Notes: generated by a model not told the origin, from the letters alone. Positions 28,086 to 38,639 are shown, counted from the stretch's first letter. The stretch: 64,000 bases of DNA from [Pasteurella] mairii (GCA_900454475.1 UGSS01000002.1:496001-560000), one strand, 5' to 3'. Translations and numbers: made by a program.

Positions 28086-28143
28086 AAGTCGGCTCATTTC
28101 GTTTGTTCGTCTCTCTCCCCAGAATAATGTTATCTGTTTGATT

Positions 28144-28866
28144 ATGTTAGAAAATATTCGAATTATCCTAGTGGAAACCTCGCATAGCGGTAATATTGGT
28201 TCCGCTGCTCGCGCCATGAAAACCATGGGCTTAAGCCAACTTTATTTGGTTTCACCTAAATCCGTAGATGAACAAACATTTGCTTTGGCGGCTGGGGCGG
28301 AGGATATTGTGCGTGATATCAAAATTGTAGCTAATTTTGAGCAAGCCATTGCGGATTGCTCGTTAGTTATCGGAACCAGCGCCAGATTACGTCATTTACA
28401 AAGTAGTCTTATTGAACCACGTGAATGCGGTGTTAAAGCCTTGCAACATTCAGTGATGGGGACAGTGGCGATCGTTTTCGGACGGGAACGTGTTGGGTTA
28501 ACTAATGATGAATTATTAAAATGTCATTATCATCTGGCTATCCCGGCAAACCCTGAATATTCTTCTTTAAATTTGGCGATGGCGGTACAGCTGGTTTGTT
28601 ATGAAGTACGTATGGCATGGCTAGCAGCGCAACAGTCTTCAACGGAATTTGCGCTTACCCAGACAGACAATCCTTTTCCTAGTGCTTCGGAAATGGAATA
28701 CTTTTTTTCTCATACTGAAAAATTGTATCAACAATTAGGGTTTATCCAAAATCAAGCGGTGATGCAAAAACTAAGACGTCTTTATCAACGTGCCGCGCTG
28801 GAAAAAAATGAACTGAATATTTTGCTTGGAATGCTAAGTGCGGTGGAAAAATCCCTAAAATCTTAG
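28144..28866 (+). CDS. trmJ: tRNA (cytidine/uridine-2'-O)-methyltransferase TrmJ
   Basis: TrmJ methylates the ribose of position 32 in several tRNAs. The 240-residue protein is a SPOUT-class enzyme: E-T-S-H-S-G-N-I-G-S-A-A-R-A-M-K near the N-terminus, F-G-R-E-R-x-G-L-T-x-E/D near 118-128, and the knot segment I-P-A-N-P-E-Y-S-S-L-N-L-A-M-A-V near 138-153. The start is ATG 28144. No clear ribosome site is seen. Location just before iscR is the conserved arrangement in gammaproteobacteria. Confidence 0.95.
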   Translation: MLENIRIILVETSHSGNIGSAARAMKTMGLSQLYLVSPKSVDEQTFALAAGAEDIVRDIKIVANFEQAIADCSLVIGTSARLRHLQSSLIEPRECGVKALQHSVMGTVAIVFGRERVGLTNDELLKCHYHLAIPANPEYSSLNLAMAVQLVCYEVRMAWLAAQQSSTEFALTQTDNPFPSASEMEYFFSHTEKLYQQLGFIQNQAVMQKLRRLYQRAALEKNELNILLGMLSAVEKSLKS

Positions 28867-28873
28867 CGGGATA

Positions 28874-28898
28874 ATAGTTGACTATTTTGGTATGATAT
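28874..28898 (+). promoter_or_regulatory. IscR type 1-like site and iscR promoter
   Basis: ATAGTTGACT (28874-28883), a five-base A/T spacer and GGTATGATAT (28889-28898) resemble the IscR type 1 site. The first half matches the known half-site exactly and includes a TTGACT -35 hexamer. Autorepression of iscR by [2Fe-2S]-IscR would follow. The second half is only partly conserved. Confidence 0.6.
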
Positions 28899-28938
28899 GT
28901 AAAGATCAGCCAATCGTTATTAGAGGAAGGAACAGAAA

Positions 28939-29409
28939 ATGAAATTAACGTCAAAAGGTCGTTATGCAGTGACTGCAATCTTAGATATTGCCTTGCATTC
29001 GGATGATGGCCCGGTAAGTTTATCGGATATTTCCGAACGTCAACACATTTCCCTTTCCTATTTAGAACAATTATTTGCCAAATTGCGCCGTCACGGGTTG
29101 GTAAAAAGTGTGCGTGGACCAGGTGGTGGTTATCAATTAGGACTTGAGCAAAAAGAAATCTCAATTGGGATGATTATTGCCGCCGTCAATGAAAATATTA
29201 CGGTGACCCGCTGTCAGGGACAGGCTAGCTGTCGAGGTGGAAAAGAATGTTTAACCCATTCGCTGTGGGAACAACTTAGCTTACGTATTGAAGGTTTTTT
29301 AAATGAAATTACGGTATCGGAGTTGGTGACACAGCAGCAAAATCGGCGCAAAAGCAAACAAATTCATCAATATCAAGATTTTGAAAATTTAGTCGTTGTA
29401 AATCAATAA
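28939..29409 (+). CDS. iscR: Iron-sulfur cluster assembly transcription factor IscR
   Basis: IscR is an Rrf2-family regulator that senses the cell's [2Fe-2S] supply and represses the isc operon when it is ample. The 156 residues have the winged helix (about 1-70; R-G-P-G-G-G-Y near 55-62) and the three cluster cysteines in the pattern R-C-x5-C-x5-C near 92-104. A downstream His, in L-T-H, completes the ligand set. AGAGGAAGG precedes the ATG. It heads a seven-gene isc cluster. Confidence 0.96.
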   Translation: MKLTSKGRYAVTAILDIALHSDDGPVSLSDISERQHISLSYLEQLFAKLRRHGLVKSVRGPGGGYQLGLEQKEISIGMIIAAVNENITVTRCQGQASCRGGKECLTHSLWEQLSLRIEGFLNEITVSELVTQQQNRRKSKQIHQYQDFENLVVVNQ

Positions 29410-29457
29410 GTCAGCATAAAGTGCGCTATAGAATAAAGCTATTTAGGAGTGAATTAA

Positions 29458-30672
29458 ATGAAATTACCCATTTATTTGGATTACGCTGCCACATGTCCTG
29501 TGGATCATCGTGTTGCAAAAAAAATGATGGAATATTTAACAGTTGATGGTGATTTTGGTAATCCAGCCTCGCGTTCTCACAAATTTGGTTGGCAAGCGGA
29601 AGAAGCGGTAGATGTTGCGCGTAATCAAATTGCAGATTTAATTGGTGCGGATTCGCGTGAAATTGTGTTTACCTCAGGTGCAACAGAAGCAGATAACTTG
29701 GCGCTCAAAGGGGCAGCCCATTTCTATCAAACCAAAGGTAAGCACATTATTACTTGCAAAACCGAACATAAAGCGGTGTTGGATACCTGTCGTCAATTAG
29801 AACGTGAAGGTTTTGATGTGACCTATTTAAGTCCGCAATCAGACGGTTTGATCAATTTAGATGAAATAAAAGCGGCAATGCGTGCGGATACGATTTTAGT
29901 TTCCATTATGCATGTTAATAATGAAATCGGCGTGATACAAGATATTAAAGCTATTGGTGAGTTATGTCGTGAACGCAAAATTATTTTCCATGTGGATGCG
30001 ACCCAAAGTGTTGGTAAATTGCCGATTAATTTGAGCGAATTAAAAATTGACTTAATGTCAATGTCAAGCCACAAGTTATATGGACCGAAAGGGATCGGCG
30101 CATTATACGTTTGTCGTAAACCGCGTGTGCGTTTGGAAGCGATTATTCATGGTGGCGGACACGAACGTGGTATGCGTTCTGGAACCTTGCCGGTACACCA
30201 AATTGTTGGTATGGGCGAAGCGTATCGTATTTGTAAAGAAGAAATGGCAACAGAAATGCCACGCTTAAAAGCCCTGCGTGATCGTTTATATAATGGATTG
30301 AAAGAAATTGAAGAAACGTATGTGAATGGTTCAATGGAATATCGTGTAGATAATAATCTGAACATCAGTTTTAACTATGTGGAAGGGGAGAGCTTGATGA
30401 TGGCGTTGCGTGATATTGCGGTTTCTTCAGGCTCCGCTTGTACTTCTGCTAGCCTTGAACCTTCTTATGTGTTACGCGCTTTAGGATTAAATGACGAATT
30501 GGCACACAGCTCAATCCGTTTCACCCTAGGTCGTTACACCACGGAAGAAGAGATTGATTACACAATTAATCTGGTTAAAAGTGCGGTCGAAAAATTAAGA
30601 GAATTATCCCCCCTTTGGGATATGTACAAAGAAGGGATTGATTTAAGTTCTATTGAATGGACACATCATTAA
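29458..30672 (+). CDS. iscS: Cysteine desulfurase IscS
   Basis: IscS takes sulfur from cysteine and supplies it for Fe-S clusters, thiolated tRNA and other thio-cofactors. The 404 residues match E. coli IscS in length. The PLP lysine is in [11 protein letters not shown] near 206 and the active-site cysteine lies in the mobile loop S-S-G-S-A-C-T-S-A near 328. A USS copy occurs inside the gene near 30581. It is preceded by AGGAGTGA and followed by iscU. Confidence 0.98.
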   Translation: MKLPIYLDYAATCPVDHRVAKKMMEYLTVDGDFGNPASRSHKFGWQAEEAVDVARNQIADLIGADSREIVFTSGATEADNLALKGAAHFYQTKGKHIITCKTEHKAVLDTCRQLEREGFDVTYLSPQSDGLINLDEIKAAMRADTILVSIMHVNNEIGVIQDIKAIGELCRERKIIFHVDATQSVGKLPINLSELKIDLMSMSSHKLYGPKGIGALYVCRKPRVRLEAIIHGGGHERGMRSGTLPVHQIVGMGEAYRICKEEMATEMPRLKALRDRLYNGLKEIEETYVNGSMEYRVDNNLNISFNYVEGESLMMALRDIAVSSGSACTSASLEPSYVLRALGLNDELAHSSIRFTLGRYTTEEEIDYTINLVKSAVEKLRELSPLWDMYKEGIDLSSIEWTHH

Positions 30673-30732
30673 TTAATATCAGTATTGATTGGTCGGAATG
30701 TTTTATCCGCCCAACGCGAAAGGAAACAGAAA

Positions 30733-31116
30733 ATGGCGTATAGTGAAAAAGTGATTGAACATTATGAAAACCCGCGTAACGTGGGATCATTTGATAAAAA
30801 ATCTGCTGATGTCGGAACCGGTATGGTTGGCGCGCCGGCTTGTGGTGACGTAATGCAGTTGCAGATCAAAGTCAACGAGCAAGGCATTATCGAAGATGCG
30901 AAATTTAAAACCTATGGTTGCGGTTCAGCGATCGCATCCAGCTCATTGATCACTGAATGGGTAAAAGGTAAATCCTTAGATGAAGCGCAAGCGATCAAAA
31001 ATAGCCAAATTGCCGAAGAATTAGAACTTCCGCCGGTCAAAGTGCATTGTTCTATTCTTGCCGAAGATGCAATCAAAGCAGCAATCGCAGATTATAAAGC
31101 GAAAAAAGGCGAATAA
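30733..31116 (+). CDS. iscU: Iron-sulfur cluster scaffold protein IscU
   Basis: IscU is the scaffold on which [2Fe-2S] clusters are built. The start is ATG 30733 (after AAAGGAAACAG), giving 127 residues; the open frame further upstream is not coding. The three cluster cysteines are in G-A-P-A-C-G-D (near 37), Y-G-C-G-S-A-I-A-S-S (near 63) and V-H-C-S-I-L-A-E (near 106). The HscA-recognition motif L-P-P-V-K lies near 99-103. All key residues are present. Confidence 0.98.
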   Translation: MAYSEKVIEHYENPRNVGSFDKKSADVGTGMVGAPACGDVMQLQIKVNEQGIIEDAKFKTYGCGSAIASSSLITEWVKGKSLDEAQAIKNSQIAEELELPPVKVHCSILAEDAIKAAIADYKAKKGE

Positions 31117-31178
31117 TTTTATCGGGTTAGGTGGGTGGACAACGCCCACTGGTTTTGTATGGTTTTGGAGTCCGTATT

Positions 31179-31502
31179 ATGGCAATTACATTAACTGAAA
31201 CAGCAGCAAATCGCGTCGTGACCTTTTTGGCAAATAGAGGAAAAGGGATTGGTTTACGCCTAGGGATAAAAACTTCAGGTTGTTCTGGTTTAGCTTACGT
31301 ATTGGAGTTTGTCGATCATATCAATGAAGATGATCAGGTTTTTGAAAGTAATGGAGTTAAAGTCATTGTCGATACGAAAAGTTTGGTTTATCTAGACGGT
31401 ACACAACTTGATTTTGTCAAAGAAGGCTTAAACGAAGGATTTAAATTTACCAATCCAAACGTTAAAGATCAATGTGGCTGCGGTGAAAGTTTTAACGTGT
31501 AG
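31179..31502 (+). CDS. iscA: Iron-sulfur cluster assembly protein IscA
   Basis: An A-type carrier that passes clusters to target proteins. Starting at ATG 31179 gives 107 residues, the normal length. The three conserved cysteines are in T-S-G-C-S-G (near 35) and C-G-C-G-E-S-F (near 99-101). It is preceded by TTTTGGAG. It follows iscU by 62 bases within the operon. Confidence 0.97.
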   Translation: MAITLTETAANRVVTFLANRGKGIGLRLGIKTSGCSGLAYVLEFVDHINEDDQVFESNGVKVIVDTKSLVYLDGTQLDFVKEGLNEGFKFTNPNVKDQCGCGESFNV

Positions 31503-31516
31503 TTAGGGTGATTATA

Positions 31517-32038
31517 ATGATAAATCCATTTCTTTTATTTGATTTACCCGTGGATTTTACGGTGGATCCAACCTTACTCTCGCAACGTTATTTAGCGCTG
31601 CAAAAATCGTTACACCCAGATAATTTTGTGCAACATTCTCCACAAGAACAACGGCTTGCCATGCAAAAATCGGCGGAAGTAAATGATGCGCTACAAATTC
31701 TGAAAGATCCTGTATTGCGGGCGGATTGTATCGTAGCGTTACATACTGGCGAGAACTTAGATCTTGAGCCACAAAGTTCAAAAGATATGGCATTTTTGAT
31801 GCAACAAATGGAATGGCGCGAGCAATTGGAAGCCTTAGAAGCACAACAAGATGCGCAACAGTTGATTGAATTTAGCCAACAAATTGAACAATATCAACAG
31901 TCTATTTTAGCTGACATTTCCACCGCACTTTCTGCACAAGATTGGCAACAAGCGAAAATGTTGACGGATCGATTATGTTTTATCAAAAAATTACAGCAAG
32001 AAATTGAACGAATCGAAGACGTTTTATTAACGATTTAA
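31517..32038 (+). CDS. hscB: Co-chaperone HscB (J-domain)
   Basis: HscB brings IscU to the chaperone HscA. The 173-residue protein has an N-terminal J-domain with the H-P-D motif (L-H-P-D-N-F near 32-36) and a C-terminal three-helix IscU-binding domain. The start chosen, ATG 31517, gives the family-like M-I-N-P-F-L-L-F-D-L-P; an in-frame GTG at 31508 is less likely. Confidence 0.95.
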   Translation: MINPFLLFDLPVDFTVDPTLLSQRYLALQKSLHPDNFVQHSPQEQRLAMQKSAEVNDALQILKDPVLRADCIVALHTGENLDLEPQSSKDMAFLMQQMEWREQLEALEAQQDAQQLIEFSQQIEQYQQSILADISTALSAQDWQQAKMLTDRLCFIKKLQQEIERIEDVLLTI

Positions 32039-32108
32039 TCCCGCAAGCCAACTAAATGAGTTAAACTGAGCGTTAAATTGGCGCTTATCATGATTATAGA
32101 GAATAACA

Positions 32109-33968
32109 ATGGCATTACTTCAAATTGCAGAGCCCGGTCAAAGCGCCGCACCACACCAACAAAAACGCGCGGTCGGTATTGATTTAGGGACAACAAATTC
32201 TTTAGTCGCGACCGTGCGTAACGGTTCTACAGATATTTTACTCGACGCAAAAGCGCGTCCGTTGGTACCTTCCATTGTCCATTTTGGTCAAGCGCAAGAA
32301 GTGTTTGTTGGTTACGAAGCCGGCGAATTAGCCAGTCAAGATCCGCAAAATACGATTATTTCCGTCAAACGTTTAATCGGACGTTCTTTAGCCGATGTAA
32401 AAACACGTTACCCAAATTTGCCCTATCATTTCAGCCAAAGCGAAAATGGATTGCCATTAATTAATACATCGCAAGGGGTTTTTAGTCCGGTTGAAATTTC
32501 CGCTGAAATTTTGAAAAAATTGACCGCACTTGGTGAACAACGACTTGGTGGCGAGTTGGATGGTGCAGTAATTACTGTGCCGGCATATTTTGATGATGCG
32601 CAGCGCCAAAGTACTAAAGATGCGGCGAAACTTGCCGGCTTAAATGTGTTGCGTTTACTCAATGAACCGACGGCGGCTGCGATTGCCTATGGATTAGACA
32701 GCGGGCAAGAGGGCGTGATTGCGGTTTATGATTTAGGTGGTGGTACCTTTGATATTTCTATTTTGCGTTTATCTAAAGGGATTTTTGAAGTTTTAGCTAC
32801 CGGTGGCGATACCGCGTTGGGCGGTGATGATTTTGACCATTTGCTTGCTGATTGGATTATGGCGCAATCTGGCATTACGCCGCTTGATGATCGTCAAACC
32901 CGTCAATTGCTAGAACTTGTCAAAGGCGTGAAAACCCAATTAAGCGAAGTGGAACGTTGTGCGTTAAACTATCAAACTTGGCAAGGGGAAATTAGCCGCG
33001 CGCAATTTAATCAATTAATTCAACCCTTAGTAAAACGTTCGTTATTGGCGTGCCACCGTGCATTAAAAGATGCTAAAGTGGCTGTGGATGAAGTGTGCGA
33101 AGTGGTGATGGTGGGCGGTTCTACACGCATACCTTATGTGCGCGAGCAAGTGGGCGAATTTTTCCGTAAAACCCCATTGACTTCCCTTGACCCAGATAAA
33201 GTAGTGGCGCTGGGGGCGGCAATTCAGGCGGATATTTTAATCGGCAATAAACCGGATTCGGAAATGCTGTTATTGGATGTGATACCACTGTCTTTGGGGA
33301 TTGAAACCATGGGAGGCTTAGTGGAGAAAATTATTCCACGTAACACCACTATTCCGGTGGCGCGCGCGCAAGAATTTACCACCTTTAAAGAGGGACAAAC
33401 AGCAATGTCAGTGCATATTGTGCAAGGAGAACGCGAAATGGTGGACGATTGTCGGTCGTTGGCGCGTTTTACCTTGCGTGGTATTCCGCCGATGGCAGCG
33501 GGGGCGGCACACGTGCGCGTGACTTATCAAGTGGATGCTGATGGATTATTAAGCGTGACCGCCATGGAAAAATCGACCGGTGTGCAATCATCTATTCAAG
33601 TTAAACCCTCTTATGGCTTGACCGATGATGAAATTGCCACTATGTTAAAATCTTCCATGGAAAATGCCAAACAGGATATTCAAACCCGCTTGTTGGCGGA
33701 GCAACGCGTTGAAGCAGCGCGCGTGTTGGAAAGCGTGTATGCGGCGTTGCAACAAGATAAAGATTTGTTAAACGACGAGGAGCTAAGTGCGGTTAAAAAT
33801 GCGATCGTTTCTTTAGAAGCATTGAGCCAACAAGAGGATAGTTTAGCGATTAAGCAAGGCATTAAGGCTTTGGATCAGGCGACACAAGAATTTGCCACGC
33901 GTCGTATGGATCAATCCATTCGTAAAGCACTTACCGGTCAATCAGTGCAAAAATTAAGCGCCAAGTAG
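32109..33968 (+). CDS. hscA: Hsp70-type chaperone HscA
   Basis: HscA is the specialised Hsp70 of the isc system, which releases clusters from IscU. The 619 residues have the nucleotide-binding domain (I-D-L-G-T-T-N-S near 25, [11 protein letters not shown] near 205, G-G-S-T-R-I-P near 339) and the substrate-binding domain after about 390. The N-terminal extension of about 20 residues is typical of HscA versus DnaK. Confidence 0.97.
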   Translation: MALLQIAEPGQSAAPHQQKRAVGIDLGTTNSLVATVRNGSTDILLDAKARPLVPSIVHFGQAQEVFVGYEAGELASQDPQNTIISVKRLIGRSLADVKTRYPNLPYHFSQSENGLPLINTSQGVFSPVEISAEILKKLTALGEQRLGGELDGAVITVPAYFDDAQRQSTKDAAKLAGLNVLRLLNEPTAAAIAYGLDSGQEGVIAVYDLGGGTFDISILRLSKGIFEVLATGGDTALGGDDFDHLLADWIMAQSGITPLDDRQTRQLLELVKGVKTQLSEVERCALNYQTWQGEISRAQFNQLIQPLVKRSLLACHRALKDAKVAVDEVCEVVMVGGSTRIPYVREQVGEFFRKTPLTSLDPDKVVALGAAIQADILIGNKPDSEMLLLDVIPLSLGIETMGGLVEKIIPRNTTIPVARAQEFTTFKEGQTAMSVHIVQGEREMVDDCRSLARFTLRGIPPMAAGAAHVRVTYQVDADGLLSVTAMEKSTGVQSSIQVKPSYGLTDDEIATMLKSSMENAKQDIQTRLLAEQRVEAARVLESVYAALQQDKDLLNDEELSAVKNAIVSLEALSQQEDSLAIKQGIKALDQATQEFATRRMDQSIRKALTGQSVQKLSAK

Positions 33969-33998
33969 TTGTAAAATTTAGTCAATGTAGGAATAATG

Positions 33999-34337
33999 AT
34001 GACAAAAGTAATTTTTTTACCGCATGAAACGTTGTGTCCGGAAGGTATGGTAGTAGACGCTGCCGAAGGGGATAATTTATTAGATGTTGCCTTGGAGGCG
34101 GGGATTGAAATTGAGCACGCTTGCGATAAATCTTGCGCTTGTACCACTTGTCATGTGATTGTGCGCGAAGGGTTTGATAGCTTAAATGAAACCACGGATG
34201 ATGAAGATGATATGTTGGATAAAGCTTGGGGCTTGGAAGTCGATAGTCGTTTGAGTTGTCAATGTAAAATTGGTACGGAAGATTTGGTGGTGGAAATTCC
34301 GAAATACAGTTTAAATCACGCCAGAGAAGAACACTAA
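33999..34337 (+). CDS. fdx: [2Fe-2S] ferredoxin of the isc operon
   Basis: This small ferredoxin supplies electrons for cluster assembly. The 112 residues have the adrenodoxin-type cluster motif H-A-C-D-K-S-C-A-C-T-T-C near 41-51 with the fourth cysteine in S-C-Q-C near 86-88. Two ATG codons are adjacent (33996 and 33999); the second has the better spacing from AGGAA. No iscX follows, which differs from the enterobacterial operon. A single uptake sequence and gshF come next. Confidence 0.96.
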   Translation: MTKVIFLPHETLCPEGMVVDAAEGDNLLDVALEAGIEIEHACDKSCACTTCHVIVREGFDSLNETTDDEDDMLDKAWGLEVDSRLSCQCKIGTEDLVVEIPKYSLNHAREEH

Positions 34338-34431
34338 ACAAGCGAAAATTAAGCAAAAAGTCACCGCACTTTTCAAGATTGATGAAAGCGGATCTTGGGT
34401 TAAATTTCTGCGTTGTACAAAGGAAAACAGA

Positions 34432-36705
34432 ATGAATATACAGCAAGTGATAAAAAAACAGGGGTTAGGGCTGCTTTTTCAACAAGCGTCATTTGGCTTG
34501 GAAAAAGAAAGTCAGCGCGTTTATCAGGATGGATCTGTGGTGACGACGCCGCATCCGAAGTGCTTTGGTAATCGTTCTTATCATCCTTATATTCAAACTG
34601 ATTTTGCGGAAAGCCAGCTGGAATTAATCACGCCACCAAATAAAAAATTGGAAGATACGCTGCGTTGGTTATCTGCGATTCATGAAGTGGTGCTACGTTC
34701 CATGGCGGAAGATGAATATATTTTTCCGATGAGTATGCCTGCCGGATTGCCACCAGAAGATCAAATTAAAGTGGCGCAATTGGATAATCCGGAGGATGTT
34801 GCCTACCGCGAACATTTGGTGCAATCTTATGGCAAAAGTAAGCAGATGGCTAGCGGTATTCATTATAATTTTCAACTAGATGGCGATTTAATTCATACCC
34901 TATTTAGTTTGCAGAATGAGTACCAAAGTGCGGTCGAATTTCAGAACGATTTATACCTTAAAATGGCGAAAAATTTCCTTCGTTATCAATGGGTTTTATT
35001 ATATTTGTTATCCGCAACGCCAACGGTTGACAGCAACTATTTTAGAGAGGGTTCGCCATTAAAAGCGGGGCAATATGTACGCAGTTTGCGTTCCAGTAAA
35101 TATGGTTATGTGAACGCGCCGGATATTATTGTTTCTTTTGACAGCGTGCAGCAATATATTGACTCCTTGGAACATTGGGTGGCATCCGGACGTTTGATTG
35201 CTGAAAAAGAATTTTATTCCAATGTGCGCTTGCGTGGTGCGAAAAAAGCGCGGGATTTATTGACCAGTGGAATTCAATATTTGGAATTTAGATTGTTTGA
35301 TCTTAATCCATTTGAACCTTGCGGCATCAATCTTAAGGATGCGAAATTTATTTACTATTTTATCTTGTTAATGATTTGGTTGGACGAAACCGCCGATCAA
35401 GATGAGGTGAATTTGGGAAAACAACGTTTAGCTGATGTGGCGTTTGAGCATCCATTAAACCAAACTCAATATCGCCAAGAGGGCGAAGCGTTGTTGCAAC
35501 AATTAATGGCAATGTTGCAAGAAATCGGGGCGGAGCAAAGTGCGGTGGAAATTGTGCAAGAAAAATTTGCGCAATTTGCTGAACCAAGCCGGACGCTGTG
35601 TGGACGTTTGGTACAAGCCATTGAACATGCTGGCGGTTATCAAAAATTGGGAGCGACCTTGGCGCAACAATATAAAGCGGATGCGTTTAAACGTTTTTAT
35701 GCCTTATCTGCTTTTGATAATATGGAGCTTTCCACGCAAGCCTTGATGTTCGACTTAATTCAAAAGGGTATCAAAACTGAAATTTTAGATGAAAACGATC
35801 AATTCTTACGTTTACAATTCGGCGATCATATTGAATATGTGAAAAATGGCAATATGACTTCCCATGACAGTTATATTTCGCCGCTGATTATGGAAAATAA
35901 AGTGGTCACCAAAAAAGTGCTACAAAAAGCTGGTTTTAATGTACCGCAAAGTGTGGAATTTACTTCAGCGGAACAAGCGCTGGCAAGTTATGCTTTATTT
36001 TCCGGTCGCGCGGTGGTGATCAAGCCGAAATCCACAAATTATGGGCTGGGCATTACCATTTTCCAACAAGGCGTACAAGATCGCGATGATTTTGCTAAGG
36101 CAGTCGAAATTGCTTTCCGTGAAGATAAAGAAATCATGGTGGAAGATTATTTGGTCGGGACGGAATATCGTTTCTTTGTGTTGGGTGAAGATACGTTGGC
36201 AGTGTTGTTGCGCGTACCGGCGAATGTGGTCGGAGACGGTGAACATACGGTAGCGGAATTGGTGGCAGCGAAAAATGATCATCCGCTACGCGGTGACGGT
36301 AGTCGCACGCCACTGAAAAAAATTGCGTTAGGTGATATTGAACAATTGCAACTCAAAGAGCAGGGCTTAACCGTAGAAAGTATCCCGGCGCAAGGTCAGC
36401 TGGTTCAATTACGTGCAAATTCCAATATCAGCACCGGTGGTGATAGCATTGATATGACCGACGAAATGCACCCTAGTTACAAGCAATTGGCAGTGGGGAT
36501 CACTAAAGCCATGGGCGCGGCGGTATGTGGCGTGGATTTAATTATTCCAGATTTAAAACAGCCGGCGCAACCGAGTTTATCTTCTTGGGGCGTGATCGAA
36601 GCCAATTTCAATCCAATGATGATGATGCACATTTTCCCTTACGCCGGTAAATCCCGTCGCGTGACGCAAAATGTGATTAAAATGCTATTTCCTGAATTAA
36701 AATAG
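34432..36705 (+). CDS. gshF: Bifunctional glutamate-cysteine ligase/glutathione synthetase
   Basis: GshF (GshAB) makes glutathione from glutamate, cysteine and glycine in one polypeptide. The 757 residues comprise a gamma-proteobacterial GshA-type ligase (about 1-470; F-G-L-E-K-E-S-Q-R near 24 and Y-L-S-P near the end of that domain is not seen) and an ATP-grasp domain (about 490-757) with V-I-K-P-K near 528 and E-A-N-F-N-P-M-M near 723. Fused enzymes are known from Pasteurella and Streptococcus. The start follows GGAAAACAG. The gene ends at a strong inverted uptake-sequence terminator. Confidence 0.96.
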   Translation: MNIQQVIKKQGLGLLFQQASFGLEKESQRVYQDGSVVTTPHPKCFGNRSYHPYIQTDFAESQLELITPPNKKLEDTLRWLSAIHEVVLRSMAEDEYIFPMSMPAGLPPEDQIKVAQLDNPEDVAYREHLVQSYGKSKQMASGIHYNFQLDGDLIHTLFSLQNEYQSAVEFQNDLYLKMAKNFLRYQWVLLYLLSATPTVDSNYFREGSPLKAGQYVRSLRSSKYGYVNAPDIIVSFDSVQQYIDSLEHWVASGRLIAEKEFYSNVRLRGAKKARDLLTSGIQYLEFRLFDLNPFEPCGINLKDAKFIYYFILLMIWLDETADQDEVNLGKQRLADVAFEHPLNQTQYRQEGEALLQQLMAMLQEIGAEQSAVEIVQEKFAQFAEPSRTLCGRLVQAIEHAGGYQKLGATLAQQYKADAFKRFYALSAFDNMELSTQALMFDLIQKGIKTEILDENDQFLRLQFGDHIEYVKNGNMTSHDSYISPLIMENKVVTKKVLQKAGFNVPQSVEFTSAEQALASYALFSGRAVVIKPKSTNYGLGITIFQQGVQDRDDFAKAVEIAFREDKEIMVEDYLVGTEYRFFVLGEDTLAVLLRVPANVVGDGEHTVAELVAAKNDHPLRGDGSRTPLKKIALGDIEQLQLKEQGLTVESIPAQGQLVQLRANSNISTGGDSIDMTDEMHPSYKQLAVGITKAMGAAVCGVDLIIPDLKQPAQPSLSSWGVIEANFNPMMMMHIFPYAGKSRRVTQNVIKMLFPELK

Positions 36706-36720
36706 CAAGCAATTAAAGAT

Positions 36721-36761
36721 AAAAGTGCGGTGAAAAATAACAAAATTTTCACCGCACTTTT
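36721..36761. terminator. Inverted uptake-sequence pair after gshF
   Basis: AAAAGTGCGGTGAAAA (36721-36736) and TTTTCACCGCACTTTT (36746-36761) form a perfect 16-bp stem between two convergent genes, the cleanest of its kind in the window. Confidence 0.9.
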
Positions 36762-36786
36762 GTCTATTATGCCTGTTTTGGGGCAA

Positions 36787-37968
36787 TTACAATTTTACCG
36801 CTAATTTATCATAAGCACGTTTCACTTTCGCCAACGCGTCCTCGACAGAATTATCGCTCGCCAGCAATACGCCCATGCGGCGATGTCCGTCCACTTCGCC
36901 TTTGCCGAATAAACGAATATTGGTATTCGGTTCCGCTAAGACTTCGGCGAGGTTGCCAAATTGCACTTGATTGGATTTTCCTTCTATGACAATGGCTTTG
37001 GAGGCTGACGGGCTAATCAGACCAATATGCGGAATCGGTAAGCCTAAAATCGCGCGGGCGTGTAGCGCAAATTCGGAGAGCTCTTGTTAAATCAACGTGA
37101 CCATGCCGGTGTCATGTGGGCGTGGTGAAACTTCATTGAAAATAACCTCGTCACCACATACAAACATTTCCACGCCGAAAATACCGCGTCCGCCAAGTGC
37201 GGTAGTAATTTTTTCGGCAATTTGTTGCGCTTTTTGTAATGCCACTTCTGACATGGCTTGTGGTTGCCAGGATTCGCGATAATCTCCATCTTCTTGGCGA
37301 TGTCCAATTGGCGCTAAAAATGAGGTGCCATGAATATGGCGCACGGTTAGGAGAGTAATTTCGTAGTCAAATTTCACGAAGCCTTCTACGATAACGCGAC
37401 CGCCACCGGCACGTCCGCCTTGTTGCGCATAATCCCAGGCTTTTTGCAGATCTTGGTGTGATTTTAAGATACTTTGTCCGTGGCCGGAGGAAGACATAAT
37501 AGGTTTGACCACGCAAGGCATGCCGATTTTTTCGACCGCACTTTCAAATTGAGCGAAGCTATCTACGAATTGATAAGGGGAGGTCGGCAATTCCAATTCT
37601 TCCGCCGCTAAACGACGAATGCCTTCGCGGTTCATGGTCAGGCGCGTGGCTTTCGCGGTTGGAATGACGTTAAAGCCGGCTTGTTCTAACTCTACTAAGG
37701 TATCTGTGGCGATAGCCTCTACTTCCGGTACAATATAATCCGGCTGTTCTTTTTCTACTAAGGCTTTTAATGCCGCGCCATCCAGCATGGAAATGGTATA
37801 AGCACGGTGTGCCACTTGTTGTGCTGGTGCGTTTTCGTAGCGATCTACCGCGGTTACCTCTACGCCTAACCGCTGTAATTCAATAACGACTTCTTTGCCT
37901 AATTCTCCGGCGCCGAGCAACATCACTTTGGTGGCGTTGGCGGTCAGGGCGGTTCCGATAGTTGTCAT
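36787..37968 (-). pseudogene. purT: Formate-dependent GAR transformylase PurT, interrupted by an in-frame stop
   Basis: PurT makes formyl-GAR from formate, GAR and ATP in purine synthesis. The frame from 37968 reads 293 residues to ...H-D-T-G-M-V-T-L-I and meets a TAA at 37087-37089. Beyond it the same frame continues without a break for 99 codons (Q-E-L-S-E-F-A-L-H-A-R-A...) to a proper TAA at 36787, giving 393 codon positions, as expected of PurT (about 392). In homologues I recall a serine at the stop position, so one base change (TCA to TAA) explains it. The missing part includes the end of the ATP-grasp domain (R-L-F-G-K and R-R-M-G-V). It is probably inactive unless the stop is a sequence error or is suppressed. 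luxS lies 14 bases upstream. Confidence 0.9.
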
Positions 37969-37982
37969 ATAAACTCCTTTGC

Positions 37983-38489
37983 TTATGGATTGAGTAAGGC
38001 TTCGTCGAGGGTTAAATCTTCGTTTTTATTAATTGCAATGCCACGATTTAACACATTTTGTACGATTTGATGGGCGTCGGATAAGGAATGTTCGGTGTAG
38101 GTACCGCATTGATATTCATTCAACTCCGGAATATGGCGTTGATTTTGCACATTTAACACATCTTTCATTGAAGCAAGCCATGCTTGAGCGACTTGTTGTT
38201 CGTTCGGCGTGCCGATCAAGGACATATAAAAGCCGGTGCGACATCCCATTGGCGAAATATCAATAATCTCTACGCTGTCGCTATTGAGGTGGTCGCGCAT
38301 AAATCCGGCGAATAAATGTTCTAATGTATGAATGCCTTTCGAGGAAAGAATTTCTTTATTCGGAATGCAAAAACGCAGATCAAACACCGTAATATCATCA
38401 CCTTTCGGGGTTCTCATTGTTTTGGCAACACGCACCGCCGGCGCATTCATACGAGTGTGATCCACTTTAAAACTGTCGAGTAAAGGCAT
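37983..38489 (-). CDS. luxS: S-ribosylhomocysteine lyase LuxS
   Basis: LuxS cleaves S-ribosylhomocysteine to homocysteine and the AI-2 precursor DPD. The 168 residues include the metal-binding H-T-L-E-H-L (near 53-58) and the catalytic cysteine in M-G-C-R-T-G-F-Y near 83. Full length. It precedes purT by 14 bases on the same strand. The 5' region contains a pair of small-RNA candidates on the opposite strand. Confidence 0.97.
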   Translation of the reverse strand: MPLLDSFKVDHTRMNAPAVRVAKTMRTPKGDDITVFDLRFCIPNKEILSSKGIHTLEHLFAGFMRDHLNSDSVEIIDISPMGCRTGFYMSLIGTPNEQQVAQAWLASMKDVLNVQNQRHIPELNEYQCGTYTEHSLSDAHQIVQNVLNRGIAINKNEDLTLDEALLNP

Positions 38490-38554
38490 AGTTTTTTCCT
38501 TAATTATAAACTTATGTAAAAATATCTGAACTTTAAAACGAATATACTGTCTTA

Positions 38555-38639
38555 TAGAGTAACAACTTGCAGTTGTTTTTATAAAATTGGTTCCTTAGAT
38601 TACTTTTTACCACTTAAATTATTTTAAGTGGTTTTTTTT
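38555..38639 (+). ncRNA. Small RNA candidate, copy 1
   Basis: A -10-like TATACT (38543-38548) is followed by an RNA of about 85 nt: a 5' hairpin (AACAACT 38561-38567 with AGTTGTT 38571-38577), a single-stranded core with AAAATTGGTTCCTTAG at 38583-38598, and a terminator (CCACTTAAA 38610-38618 with TTTAAGTGG 38623-38631) ending in eight T residues. The core is shared exactly with a second copy 240 bases downstream. UUCCUU could pair with AAGGAA ribosome sites. No open frame is present. The transcript start is estimated. Confidence 0.65.

Larger units (their letters stand above)
27813..28143. other. Divergent acs/trmJ control region
   Basis: The 331 bases are A+T-rich and hold a CRP-like site (27913-27928), a TTGACT hexamer with a nearby TATGAT and a perfect inverted repeat in the probable trmJ leader (28061-28085). 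No protein-coding frame is convincing. Confidence 0.6.

Noticed and set aside
34338-34431. iscX after fdx
   Set aside because: Only 94 bases separate fdx from gshF, too little for iscX, and no fitting frame exists.
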